33,633 bases of DNA. Source: VAZQ01 sp035293945 (GTDB taxonomy: Bacteria; Pseudomonadota; Alphaproteobacteria; Rhizobiales; Xanthobacteraceae). The notes beneath the pieces were generated by a model that did no database searches, was not told where the DNA came from, and was given only the letters and a program-made list of their open reading frames with translations. Below, piece after piece: positions 24,411-32,558 of this stretch (its first letter is position 1; every line of letters starts with the position of its first letter). The DNA is taken from positions 1 through 33,633 of the forward strand of contig DATGLV010000035.1 in NCBI GenBank assembly GCA_035293945.1. Direction: 5' to 3'. Position numbers and translations under genes: made by a program.

Positions 24411-26279
24411 ATGAAGCTTTCGGACAACGGCCCGGCGCATTTCGATGCCGCCGAGCCTCTCGCCGACGCCGTTCTCGCGCGGCTGGCCAAGTCCATCGTG
24501 CTGGCGATGCCGTTGGGCCTGGGAAAAGCCAACCATCTTGCCAATGCGCTGGTCGCCCGCGCATCCGAGGATGCCGCGATCAAGCTGCGCATCTTCACCG
24601 CGCTGACTTTGGAGAAGCCGCAACCTTCCTCGGAGCTCGAGCGGCGCTTCTTGGGCCCGATCGCCGAGCGATGCTTCGGCGGCTATCCGGAGCTTGCCTA
24701 TGTGGCGGCATTGCGCGAAGGCCTGCCCGCCAATATCGAGGTCGACGAATTCTTCTTCCAGGCCGGCAGCCGCCTCAACGTCGCGGCGGCGCAGCGAAGC
24801 TACATATCGGCCAACTACACCCATGCACTCGGCTGCGTCCTGCAGCGCGGCGTCAACGTGGTCGGGCAGCTGGTGGCGAAGCGCGTTCGCAACGGCGTCA
24901 CCCGCTATAGCCTGAGCTGCAATCCCGACATAACGCTTGATCTCCTGGCCAAGCGGCGAAGCGGCGCCGTGGATTTCATCTTCGTCGGTCAGGTCAACAG
25001 CGAGCTGCCCTTCATGCCGGGCGAGGGCGATCTGCCGGCGGACGAATTCGACGCGATCCTGGATGGTCCGGCGACCCATTTTCCGCTGTTCGCCCCGCCG
25101 CGCGAGCCGGTTGATCTTGCCGAATACGCGGCCGGTTTGCGCGTCGCCGGTATCGTGGCGGATGGCGGCACCTTGCAGCTCGGCATCGGCGCGCTGGGCG
25201 ATGCCGTCGCACAGGCGCTGATCCTGCGCCATCAGGAAAATGCTGCGTTTCGTGCGCTCTTGCACCGGCTCGACGCTTCGACGACGGCGCCCGCCGCAAT
25301 GGTCGAGGAGGGGCCGTTTGTCGTCGGGCTGCATGCGGTGAGCGAAATGTTCGTCGAGGGTTTTCTCGATCTTTATCGTGCCGGGGTGCTGCGCCGCGAG
25401 GTCGACGGCGCCCTCTTGAATGCAGCTTTCTTCCTGGGGTCACGCGCGTTCTATCGGGAACTGCGTGAGCTGCCGGAGGCCGAGCTCGTCAAATTTCACA
25501 TGAAGGCGGTCTCTTTCGTCAATGAGATTTACGGTGAGGAGGCCGCCAAAAGGCGCGCCCGTGTCAAAGCCCGCTTCGTGAACGCCGCCATGATGGCAAC
25601 CCTCTTGGGCGCCCTGGTGTCCGATGGCCTCGACAACGGGCAGGTCGTCTCTGGTGTCGGCGGGCAATACAATTTCATCGCTCAAGGATTCGCGCTCGAG
25701 AGCGCGCGCTCCATCATCATGTTGCGGGCGACGCGCAAGGCCCATGGCCGCGTCAGCTCCAATATTCGCTGGCAATACGGGCACAGCACGATCCCGCGAC
25801 ATCTACGCGACATCGCGGTCACCGAATACGGCACCGCCGACTTGCGCGGCAAGACCGACCGGGACGTAATCGCCGCCATGCTCGCGATCGCAGATTCTCG
25901 TTTCCAGGATGAGCTGATGCGTCAGGCCAAGGATGCCGGCAAGCTGGAGAAGACCTTCACGCTGCCCGCGGCCTTTTGCGACAACACGCCGGAGCGCATC
26001 GAGCGGGCCCTGCGCTCGGCGCGGAATGAAGGCCTGCTGAAGACGTTTCCATTCACGACCGATTTCACTGCGACCGAGCAGCGCTTGTTGCCGGCGCTCG
26101 AATCCTTGAGAGAAGCGCAGGCTTCGCCGGTGCGCCTTGCCGCCCTGCTCATGCGCGGGGTGAGGCGCACTGACAGCGCCGAAATGGCCGAATGCCTGGC
26201 GCGCATGAGGCTCGATCGTCCCGCGCGCGCCGCGGAACATGTTTATGCCGCGCTGCTGCGCGGCGCGTTGCAGGGATGA
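24411..26279 (+). CDS. Acetyl-CoA hydrolase / CoA-transferase family protein
   Basis: A 622-residue member of the acetyl-CoA hydrolase/transferase family (family I CoA-transferase fold in two halves). Landmarks are GTLQLGIGALGDA (253-265), the likely catalytic Glu312 in GLHAVSEMFVEG, VSGVGGQYNFIAQG, and VTEYGTADLRGKTDRDV near the C-terminus. It is longer than the 430-500 residues usual for short members, with an expanded N-terminal half and a C-terminal tail of about 100 residues. It either hydrolyses acetyl-CoA or swaps CoA between acetate and another acid. Placed 22 bases after fadJ, it would handle the acetyl-CoA or acyl-CoA produced by the upstream enzymes. No good ribosome site is visible before the ATG. 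Confidence 0.85.
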   Translation: MKLSDNGPAHFDAAEPLADAVLARLAKSIVLAMPLGLGKANHLANALVARASEDAAIKLRIFTALTLEKPQPSSELERRFLGPIAERCFGGYPELAYVAALREGLPANIEVDEFFFQAGSRLNVAAAQRSYISANYTHALGCVLQRGVNVVGQLVAKRVRNGVTRYSLSCNPDITLDLLAKRRSGAVDFIFVGQVNSELPFMPGEGDLPADEFDAILDGPATHFPLFAPPREPVDLAEYAAGLRVAGIVADGGTLQLGIGALGDAVAQALILRHQENAAFRALLHRLDASTTAPAAMVEEGPFVVGLHAVSEMFVEGFLDLYRAGVLRREVDGALLNAAFFLGSRAFYRELRELPEAELVKFHMKAVSFVNEIYGEEAAKRRARVKARFVNAAMMATLLGALVSDGLDNGQVVSGVGGQYNFIAQGFALESARSIIMLRATRKAHGRVSSNIRWQYGHSTIPRHLRDIAVTEYGTADLRGKTDRDVIAAMLAIADSRFQDELMRQAKDAGKLEKTFTLPAAFCDNTPERIERALRSARNEGLLKTFPFTTDFTATEQRLLPALESLREAQASPVRLAALLMRGVRRTDSAEMAECLARMRLDRPARAAEHVYAALLRGALQG

Positions 26280-26313
26280 GCGCCGTCGCAAGGTCTGCGG
26301 TGCGGCACGTGGT

Positions 26314-27855
26314 TCACATCGCGTAGTCGGACGCCAGTGTCTCGTCTGCGGCTTTCGCCGAGATCGCGTTGAAGACCGGCGTGAGCACCAGGGCCACGAT
26401 CAGATTGAGGATCAGCGTCGACAACGCGATGTAGGACGGAAAGGTCCAGCCGCCGATCGCAAGCGGATACATCGCTGCGAAATTGACGGATGCCGCCATG
26501 ACGGTTCCGAGCACCGTTCCGACCGCCCAGCCGAGCAGCAGCGCCCACGCGTTGAACCAGCGCGTATAGAGCCCGATGAGCACTGCCGGCAGCGTCTGGA
26601 TGATCCAGATGCCGCCGAGCAGCTGCAGCTGGATCGCGTATTCGGTCGGCACGAACAGAATGAAGACGAGCGCGCCAAGCTTGACCACCAGCGACACCAA
26701 CTTGGCCATCGTGGCCTCTTGCTTGTCGGTCGCCACGCTGTGGAAGAACTCCCGATAGATATTGCGGGTGAAGAGATTGGCCGACGCGATCGACATGATG
26801 GCGGCTGGCACCAACGCGCCGATCCCGATTGCAGCAAATCCAACGCCGACGAACCAGGATGGGAAGCTGTGCAGGAGCAGGGCCGGCACTGCGAAGTTCG
26901 CTTTGAACGTCGCGAACCCCTGTGCGAACTCGGGCAGCTTGTCGACGCCGGCCGCGATCGCCATGAAGCCCAAGAGGGCCAAAAGTCCGAGCAGGAACGA
27001 ATAGGCGGGCAGCAGCGCCGCGTTGCGGCGCACCGCATGCCCGCTCGAGGCGCTCATTATACCCGTCATCGAATGCGGATAGAGAAACAGCGCAAGCGCC
27101 GAGCCGAGCGCCAAGGTAGCGTAGGCCCCGTATGCACCGGTCGTGTTTCCTTGCGGCGTGGCGAGCAGGACCTTCGCCGGCGGCACCGCCGCAAAAATCT
27201 TTTCAAAGCCGCCGAGCTGGATCGGGATCACGATCACCGCCGTGAAGGCGGTGATGTAGATGAGGAGATCCTTGACGATCGCGATCGCCGCGGGCGCGCG
27301 CAGGCCGCTCGAATAGGTGAAGGCGGCGAGAATGATGAAAGCGATGACGAGCGGTAGATCGCCGACCCATCCCGCTCCCATGATGCCCATTCCGCCGATG
27401 ACGACCTGAAGGCCGACGAGCTGCAACGCAATATACGGCATGGTGGCGACAATGCCGGTCAACGTGATTGCGAGCGCCAGCCATCGATTGCCGAAGCGGC
27501 CTTTCACGAAATCGGCGGAGGTGATGTAGCCGTGCTTGTGCGACACGCTCCACAGCCGCGGGAAGACGATGAACAGGATCGGATAGATGATGATGGTGTA
27601 AGGGACCGCGAAGAAGGCGATGGCGCCGGATCCAAATGCGAGCGCCGGCACCGCGATGAATGTGTAGGCCGTGTAGAGATCGCCGCCGACCAGAAACCAA
27701 ACGATGAGCGTGCCGAAGCGGCGCCCGCCGAGACCCCACTCGTGCAGCACGTCGAGGTCGCCGCGCTGCCAATGGGCGGCCGCGAAGCCGAGCCAGGTAA
27801 TGAACCCGAACAGGGCTAAGAAGACGATGAGAGCAACCCAGTTGATGTCCTGCAT
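26314..27855 (-). CDS. Sodium:solute symporter family, MctP-like monocarboxylate transporter
   Basis: A 513-residue integral membrane protein with about 13 hydrophobic helices, of the SSS family. N-terminal NWVALIVFLALFGFITWLGF is the first helix; the cytoplasmic segment HEWGLGGRRFG leading into FLVGGDLYTAYTF matches the family's substrate/sodium-site helix. It resembles the rhizobial MctP transporter for lactate, pyruvate, acetate and similar monocarboxylates. The gene upstream, 16 bases away, is the DUF3311 small membrane protein that regularly accompanies this transporter. It converges on the acetyl-CoA hydrolase gene with 34 bases between stops. Substrate is inferred from the family. Confidence 0.88.
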   Translation of the reverse strand: MQDINWVALIVFLALFGFITWLGFAAAHWQRGDLDVLHEWGLGGRRFGTLIVWFLVGGDLYTAYTFIAVPALAFGSGAIAFFAVPYTIIIYPILFIVFPRLWSVSHKHGYITSADFVKGRFGNRWLALAITLTGIVATMPYIALQLVGLQVVIGGMGIMGAGWVGDLPLVIAFIILAAFTYSSGLRAPAAIAIVKDLLIYITAFTAVIVIPIQLGGFEKIFAAVPPAKVLLATPQGNTTGAYGAYATLALGSALALFLYPHSMTGIMSASSGHAVRRNAALLPAYSFLLGLLALLGFMAIAAGVDKLPEFAQGFATFKANFAVPALLLHSFPSWFVGVGFAAIGIGALVPAAIMSIASANLFTRNIYREFFHSVATDKQEATMAKLVSLVVKLGALVFILFVPTEYAIQLQLLGGIWIIQTLPAVLIGLYTRWFNAWALLLGWAVGTVLGTVMAASVNFAAMYPLAIGGWTFPSYIALSTLILNLIVALVLTPVFNAISAKAADETLASDYAM

Positions 27856-27871
27856 GTCGGCACCGGCTCGT

Positions 27872-28075
27872 CTAGCGTTCGGTAATCAAGTAGACGATCG
27901 CCGTGACGGCGGCGCAGATCAGCACCAGCGCGAGCTGGAACCAGTAGAAGAACGGCAGCCCGATCCAGGTTGGCTCGAGGGAGTTGTACAGCGGCACCCA
28001 CAGTGCCGGTACGAATTCCGCGAGCAACAAGAGGTACCACCAGTTCCAGCCGTGATGTGGCTTCGCCCCCGGCAT
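27872..28075 (-). CDS. DUF3311 small membrane protein, partner of the MctP-like transporter
   Basis: A 67-residue protein with two hydrophobic helices (WYLLLLAEFVPALWVPL and FFYWFQLALVLICAAVTAIV) and the conserved PxFYWFQ core of the DUF3311 family. Such proteins sit next to SSS-type monocarboxylate transporters and probably form a small accessory subunit. AAGGAG is 8 bases before the ATG at 28075 and 5 bases before an in-frame GTG at 28078, so either could be used. The two genes form one operon. Confidence 0.88.
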   Translation of the reverse strand: MPGAKPHHGWNWWYLLLLAEFVPALWVPLYNSLEPTWIGLPFFYWFQLALVLICAAVTAIVYLITER

Positions 28076-28111
28076 CACATCATCTCCTTGGTTGTTTTCA
28101 TTGACCTGCCG

Positions 28112-28140
28112 ATCATTTTATCGCCTGCCAGGTGAGTCAA
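28112..28140 (-). promoter_or_regulatory. Candidate promoter of the DUF3311-transporter operon
   Basis: On the minus strand TTGACT (28140-28135) and AATGAT (28117-28112) are separated by 17 bases and lie about 40 bases upstream of the DUF3311 start. They match 5 of 6 and 4 of 6 consensus bases. An overlapping TAAAAT is also possible as -10 but at a shorter spacing. The rest of the gap up to 28224 shows no gene. Confidence 0.4.
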
Positions 28141-28224
28141 GCGCGCAAATCTGAACGTGCGCGAGCTAGACGAGACATGGATCAGGGGCGCGGCAAAGTG
28201 TCCCGCCGCCCGATCGTAAGCACC

Positions 28225-28983
28225 TCACAAGACGTCGATATTCGCCGCCTTCCAGGCTGCCGCGGCGCCTTTGCCGGTGATGAATTTCAGGAAATCGCCG
28301 GCGGCCGCCCCGCCGGGCGGGCCGGCAAGCACGGCCGCATCATAGTTTGTGTACTCTTGCAGGGGAGGTGGCACCGGCCCCGCGACCACGACGCCCGGAA
28401 TGGTCGCCTCGCTGATATTGAACAGCCCCATCTCGTACTCGCCTTTGGCGATCAGCTCCTTGCCGGGCCCAAGACCTTCCTGCTTGCCTTTGGCTTTCAC
28501 CACGTCGGTCAATCCGGCTGCGGCCAGGATACGCATGGTCACGGCGCCCGAGCCGTTCGGGGTTGCCGGATCGGTATAGACGATATTGCGCGCTGCCGTG
28601 ACGGCCTTCTTGAAGGCGTCCGGCGTCGAGACATCAGGTTTCGGCGCGCCCTCCTTGACCGCGACCCCAATGCCGACCTTGACGGCCTTGACCCGGCTTC
28701 CCGCCGTCAAGCCGCCCGCCTTGTCGATCTCGTCAATGGACGGAGTGGCGGCGATGACCACGTCGTATTTGCCTTCGCTGAGGTCCTTCTTCAGGTTGGC
28801 TGGATTGGTGAACTTGAAGGTTACCTGATTGCCGCTCTGCTTGGTGTACTCGGGGCCGATCGCCTTGAGCGCGGTCTGCAGCGCACCGACCGCGATGACG
28901 CGGATCTCGGCCGCGCTTGCGAGCGCGGTGGACAGGAGCAGCGCGGCGGCGGCAAGCAATGATTTCGACAAGGTGCTGTGCAT
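28225..28983 (-). CDS. ModA-like periplasmic solute-binding protein (orphan)
   Basis: A 252-residue exported protein: signal peptide with LLAAAALLLSTALASA, cut before AEIRV, and a GGGGAG ribosome site. The fold resembles the molybdate-binding ModA family: AVGALQTALKAIGPEYTKQSG, a GKYDVVIAATPSID segment, DPATPNGSGAVTMRIL and the C-terminal AGDFLKFITGKGAAAAW. However, the first binding loop reads AVGALQ rather than the AAASL of true ModA, and no ModB/ModC genes adjoin, so the ligand is probably not molybdate. It is divergent from the LeuC-like gene and may bind an organic acid or oxyanion related to that pathway. Confidence 0.8.
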   Translation of the reverse strand: MHSTLSKSLLAAAALLLSTALASAAEIRVIAVGALQTALKAIGPEYTKQSGNQVTFKFTNPANLKKDLSEGKYDVVIAATPSIDEIDKAGGLTAGSRVKAVKVGIGVAVKEGAPKPDVSTPDAFKKAVTAARNIVYTDPATPNGSGAVTMRILAAAGLTDVVKAKGKQEGLGPGKELIAKGEYEMGLFNISEATIPGVVVAGPVPPPLQEYTNYDAAVLAGPPGGAAAGDFLKFITGKGAAAAWKAANIDVL

Positions 28984-29124
28984 CGGTCTCCCCGGGCTTG
29001 TTCGATTGTCGGCCGTAATTTAATTCACGTAACGAAGGATGGCCAGGACGACCGACACGGTTCTATTCCGCGCCCCGTATGGCGCTTGCTATAAGGTTGG
29101 TTCCAAGCATCCGCAGGAAGCGCC

Positions 29125-30534
29125 ATGGCGCAGACGCTTTTCGACAAAGTCTGGGACGCCCATCTGGTCGCGCGTCGCGCCGATGGCCGCGATCTCATCT
29201 ATATCGACCGGCATGTGCTGCATGAGTTGCACGCCCCGCACGCGTTCCGGCGCCTTGCGCAAGCCCAACGCAACGTGCGCCGGCCCGATCTCACCTTCTC
29301 GATGCAGGATCACACCGTGCCGACGGCGCCCGGCCGCACCGATTTCACCAACGCGGAAAGCACGCCGTTCCTGCAGGCAATGCGCACGGGCAGTGCCCGC
29401 AATGGCATCAGATTGTTCGATATCGACGATCCCGAGCAGGGCATTTCCCACGTGGTCGCCCCTGAGCTCGGCATGGTGCTGCCGGGTGCGACGCATGCGG
29501 TGCCTGACAGCCATGCGTGCACTGTCGGCGGCCTCGGCGCGCTTGCCTTCGGCTGCGGCACCACCGAGCTCGAGCATATCCTCGCCACTCAAGTGATTGC
29601 GCTCAAGCGGCCGAAGCGCATGCGTATTTGGCTCGACGGCAGGCTTCTGCCTCAAGTCACTGCCAAGGATGTGGCGCTGCGCATCCTCAGCCAGGTCGGG
29701 GTGTCCGGCGGGCGTGGTTACGCGATTGAATATGCTGGCGCGGCAGTCCGCGCGATGCGCATCGAAGAGCGGCTCACGCTCTGCAACCTGACGATCGAGA
29801 TGGGGGCGCGCTCGGGTGTCGTGGCCCCGGATGAGACGACCTTCACCTGGCTTGCCGGCCGGCCCTTCGCGCCGCAGGGCCGCGAATGGGATGCTGCGAT
29901 TGTCCATTGGCGGACGCTTGCGAGCGAGGAGGAGGCCGCATTCGATGCCGAAGTAACAATCGATTGCGGACAACTCGAGCCGCAGATCACCTGGGGCACC
30001 GATCCGAGCCAGGTGGCGGGAATATCCGGCAATGTGCCGGACCTGGCGCACATCCCGCCCGGGCAGGAGGCAGCCTTCCGCCGCACCCTCGATTACATGG
30101 GACTTACGCCGGGGGCGCAGCTTGCCGGCCTCCCAGTCGATCGCGTGTTCATCGGCTCGTGCACCAACAGTCGCGTTTCCGATCTTCAAGCCGCCGCCCA
30201 AATTGTGCGCGGCCGCCGCGTGGCGGAGGGCGTCGCCGCCCTGGTAGTGCCGGGTTCCTCGACGGTAAAGCGCGAAGCCGAGGCTCTGGGCCTAGACCAC
30301 GTATTTCGTGCCGCCGGCTTCTTGTGGGCTGAGTCCGGTTGCTCGATGTGCGCGGGCGGCAATGGCGATCGCGGCAAGGCGGGCGAGCGCTGCGTGTCCA
30401 CCACCAATCGCAATTTCGAGAACCGCCAGGGCAAGGGCGTGCGCACGCATCTCGCCAGCCCCGCGACGGCGGCGGCGGCGGCGATCGCCGGCAAGATTGT
30501 CGATGTGCGCCAGCTTCTTGCGGGAGGGGTTTGA
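29125..30534 (+). CDS. LeuC-like aconitase-family hydro-lyase, large subunit
   Basis: A 469-residue protein of the isopropylmalate dehydratase large-subunit type. The three [4Fe-4S] cysteines are Cys346 (GSCTNSR), Cys406 and Cys409 (GCSMC). VPDSHACTVGG and CVSTTNRNFENRQGKG also fit. The segment between cluster and ERC reads AGGNGDRGKAG where biosynthetic LeuC usually has a MN-x-D-x-L pattern, so I read it as a paralogue for a different 2-hydroxyacid, not leucine synthesis. It pairs with the LeuD-like gene, whose ATG shares a base with its stop, and with a C-C lyase downstream. AGGAAG precedes the ATG; a TATAAG at 29091-29096 could be a -10 box. Confidence 0.88.
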   Translation: MAQTLFDKVWDAHLVARRADGRDLIYIDRHVLHELHAPHAFRRLAQAQRNVRRPDLTFSMQDHTVPTAPGRTDFTNAESTPFLQAMRTGSARNGIRLFDIDDPEQGISHVVAPELGMVLPGATHAVPDSHACTVGGLGALAFGCGTTELEHILATQVIALKRPKRMRIWLDGRLLPQVTAKDVALRILSQVGVSGGRGYAIEYAGAAVRAMRIEERLTLCNLTIEMGARSGVVAPDETTFTWLAGRPFAPQGREWDAAIVHWRTLASEEEAAFDAEVTIDCGQLEPQITWGTDPSQVAGISGNVPDLAHIPPGQEAAFRRTLDYMGLTPGAQLAGLPVDRVFIGSCTNSRVSDLQAAAQIVRGRRVAEGVAALVVPGSSTVKREAEALGLDHVFRAAGFLWAESGCSMCAGGNGDRGKAGERCVSTTNRNFENRQGKGVRTHLASPATAAAAAIAGKIVDVRQLLAGGV

Positions 30535-31157
30535 TGCAGCCCTTCACCAGGCTCACCGGCGTCGCAGTGCCGCTCTTGCGGGACGACATCAACACCGATC
30601 AGATCACGCCGATCAATCGCAACATCGATCCCGACTATGCGGCGCTTCTTTTCGCCAATACTCGCAAGCGGGCCGACGGCAACCTTGATCCTGACTTTCC
30701 GCTCAATCAGCCGCGCTTTGCCGGCGCCGGCATCCTGGTGACCGGGCGCAATTTCGGTTGCGGCTCCTCGCGCGAGGGCGCGGTCTGGGCAATGCTGGCG
30801 AGCGGCATTCGTTGCATCGTGGCACGCAGCTTCGCGGACATTTACCGGGAGAACTGCCTGCAGAACGGACTGTTGCCGATTGAGCTCGCTCCTGCCGATG
30901 CCGCAGCCTTCGAGGCGCGCGTGCTGGCGACCGATGGTGCCGCGCCGTTCACGGTCGATCTGGAAGCGCAGCGCATCAGCGGTCCCGGCGGTCCTGATAT
31001 TGCATTCGCGATCCCCGCGGCCGACCGCATGCGTCTCCTCGAAGGCCTCGATGACATAGGGCTCAGCCTCAAGCATGCGGAGGACATCGCGGCCTGGGAG
31101 CGGCGGACTTTGCTTCAATCTCCTTGGCTGCAGATCGCGCGAGATAGTCGGCGATGA
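30534..31157 (+). CDS. LeuD-like aconitase-family hydro-lyase, small subunit
   Basis: A 207-residue swivel-domain subunit. RDDINTDQITPINRNI at the N-terminus and NFGCGSSREGAVWAM in the middle are diagnostic; the serine and arginine of SSRE bind the substrate carboxylate. Biosynthetic LeuD normally has SSREHAPWAL, here SSREGAVWAM, which again suggests a paralogue with altered substrate. The start is the ATG overlapping the LeuC-like stop (TGATG), so the two subunits are made in step. The open frame continues upstream inside the large-subunit gene but without similarity. It would add water to, or remove it from, a 2- or 3-hydroxy dicarboxylic acid. Confidence 0.9.
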   Translation: MQPFTRLTGVAVPLLRDDINTDQITPINRNIDPDYAALLFANTRKRADGNLDPDFPLNQPRFAGAGILVTGRNFGCGSSREGAVWAMLASGIRCIVARSFADIYRENCLQNGLLPIELAPADAAAFEARVLATDGAAPFTVDLEAQRISGPGGPDIAFAIPAADRMRLLEGLDDIGLSLKHAEDIAAWERRTLLQSPWLQIARDSRR

Positions 31158-31238
31158 CCCTTGGGTCATTGCCGGACTTGATCCGGCAATCCATCTTCTT
31201 CGAAGAAGATGGACCCGCGGGTCAAGCCCGCGGGTGAC
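31156..31238. repeat. Composite palindromic repeat (rhizobial REP-like element)
   Basis: Four inverted repeats in a row after the LeuD-like stop: GACCC-TT-GGGTC (31156-31167), ATTGCCGGA-CTTGA-TCCGGCAAT (arms 31168-31176 and 31182-31190), a perfect 22-base palindrome at 31191-31212 centred on TTCGAA, and ACCCGCGGG-TCAAG-CCCGCGGGT (31213-31235). The layout, in which CTTGA and TCAAG loops mirror each other around the central palindrome, is that of a dispersed element common in Bradyrhizobium-like genomes. It separates the hydratase genes from the lyase gene and would fold strongly in mRNA. Confidence 0.75.
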
Positions 31239-31292
31239 GCTCGGAGGCCGAAATTGGACCAGCCCGGCATATATAGCTGAAGGAGCAAACAA

Positions 31293-32192
31293 ATGAACGT
31301 CCGCAAGAAGCTGCGCACATTGCTGGCGGAGCCCGGCCTGACCTTGATGCCCGGTGCTTACGACGCGCTGTCGGCGCGCATCATCGCGGCAGAGGGCTTC
31401 GAGGCGCTCATGGCGGGCGGCTATGCGGCGGTCGGCAGCATGCTGGCGCAGCCCGACACCGGCCAATCCAACATGCGCGACTATGCGGATCACTATGCGC
31501 GCATCTGTGCCGCTGTCGAAGTCCCGGTCTATGTGGACGGCGACACCGGCTTCGGCGGCGTCAACAACGCGCGGCAGATGGTGCGCGGCTTCGAAGCGGC
31601 GGGCGTCGCCGGCTTCTTTGTCAGTGATCAGACCTTCCCCAATCGTTGCGGATACCTCCCCGGCAAGCAGGTGGTTGGCGTCGAGCAAATGCTCGCCAAG
31701 ATCAAGGCCATGCTCGATGCCCGGCGTGACGCAGATCTTGTCATCTGCGCGCGCAGCGATGCGGCCGGTGTCGAGGGGCTTTCTGCCGCCATCGAGCGCT
31801 GCCAGATGTACATGGAAGCAGGTGCCGACATGGCCAAGCCGATGGGCGCCGACTCAATCGATGACATCAAGCGGGTGCTGCGCGAGGTCCCGGGCCCGCA
31901 TATGGCGACCATCTCGCAAGCCGCCGGCGCCAAGCACCGGGATTTAAGAGAGCTGGAAGCCGCGGGCGTTGCCGCGGTGAGCTTTCCGTCCGTGGCATTG
32001 TTTGCGGCAGCCCAAGCGGTGCGCGGCGCAATGGCGGCACTCAAGCGCGACCGCTCGCTTGCGGGCTTGACTCCAAATCTGATGCCGCTGGCGGACTATT
32101 ATGAGCTCATCGGCCTGAACGATCAGCTCGCCCGCGAGGAAGCCTACGATCGCGAATCCGCGGCGCTGGTGCGAAAGCGGGCCGCGGAGTAG
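31293..32192 (+). CDS. PEP-mutase / isocitrate-lyase superfamily protein, probable 2-hydroxyacid C-C lyase
   Basis: A 299-residue TIM-barrel protein with an AAGGAG site 7 bases before its ATG. MPGAYDALSARI at the start and VYVDGDTGFGG (79-89), with Asp82 and Asp84 for magnesium, are family marks. The catalytic loop reads SDQTFPNRCGY (111-121): Cys119 is kept, but methylisocitrate and dimethylmalate lyases have EDQ...KRCGH, so Glu, Lys and His are Ser111, Asn117 and Tyr121. It lies 135 bases after the LeuD-like gene on the same strand. By position it would split the hydrated product into two smaller acids; a mutase, hydrolase or decarboxylase reaction is also possible. Confidence 0.85.
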   Translation: MNVRKKLRTLLAEPGLTLMPGAYDALSARIIAAEGFEALMAGGYAAVGSMLAQPDTGQSNMRDYADHYARICAAVEVPVYVDGDTGFGGVNNARQMVRGFEAAGVAGFFVSDQTFPNRCGYLPGKQVVGVEQMLAKIKAMLDARRDADLVICARSDAAGVEGLSAAIERCQMYMEAGADMAKPMGADSIDDIKRVLREVPGPHMATISQAAGAKHRDLRELEAAGVAAVSFPSVALFAAAQAVRGAMAALKRDRSLAGLTPNLMPLADYYELIGLNDQLAREEAYDRESAALVRKRAAE

Positions 32193-32215
32193 GGAAGGAG
32201 AAAACGGGCTTCCCT
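32191..32215 (+). terminator. Weak hairpin at the end of the lyase gene
   Basis: AGGGAAG and CTTCCCT form a perfect 7-base stem with an 11-base loop overlapping the stop codon region of the lyase gene. No T-tract follows (GACTTATG), so it may only stabilise the 3' end rather than terminate transcription. Confidence 0.25.
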
Positions 32216-32558
32216 GACTTATGCAAATTTGACTGGCTCGAAGTCCGCGCCGACCAAGCTCCTCACGCGCCGCCATTGCTAATAACAACGAATTAACAAT
32301 GGGGCCTCGCTCGAGGGGCGCCATTCTTGACCAAAGCCTCTGTGGTTTGGACATGGCAACGAGCCACCAGCTTGCATTGGTGTACGATCTTTCGCCTCCG
32401 CGCACAAAAAAAGCCCGGGGCGGTCTCCCGCCCGGGCAGAACTCATCAATCTCAATTTTCATCGAGCCAGAAGTGCCCGTTACTCGTCAGGCGTGAGCGC
32501 GCCACGCTTCACTGACTGCATCGCGCGAGTCCGCCGGCCAAGTTGCGGACGTCGAGGG
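32216..32558. other. Intergenic stretch between lyase and surface-protein genes
   Basis: No gene found. It holds a loose CCATTG...CAATGG pair around an AT-rich loop at about 32272-32300 and, further right, the strong minus-strand terminator listed separately. The short frames here overlap the terminator and have no recognisable product. Confidence 0.5.
32406..32437 (-). terminator. Intrinsic terminator of the surface-protein gene
   Basis: On the minus strand the sequence GCCCGGGCGG-GAGA-CCGCCCCGGGC (32437-32413) folds into a very GC-rich stem with one bulged base and is followed at once by seven Ts (32412-32406). This is a textbook rho-independent terminator, about 120 bases after the stop codon at 32559. 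Confidence 0.9.

Noticed and set aside
24153..25334. 393-residue minus-strand open frame
   Set aside because: Antisense to fadJ and the CoA hydrolase gene, both well supported.
28984..29124. Full sigma-70 promoter for the LeuC-like gene
   Set aside because: TATAAG at 29091 is a fair -10 box but no -35-like hexamer lies 15-19 bases upstream, so it is only mentioned under the gene.
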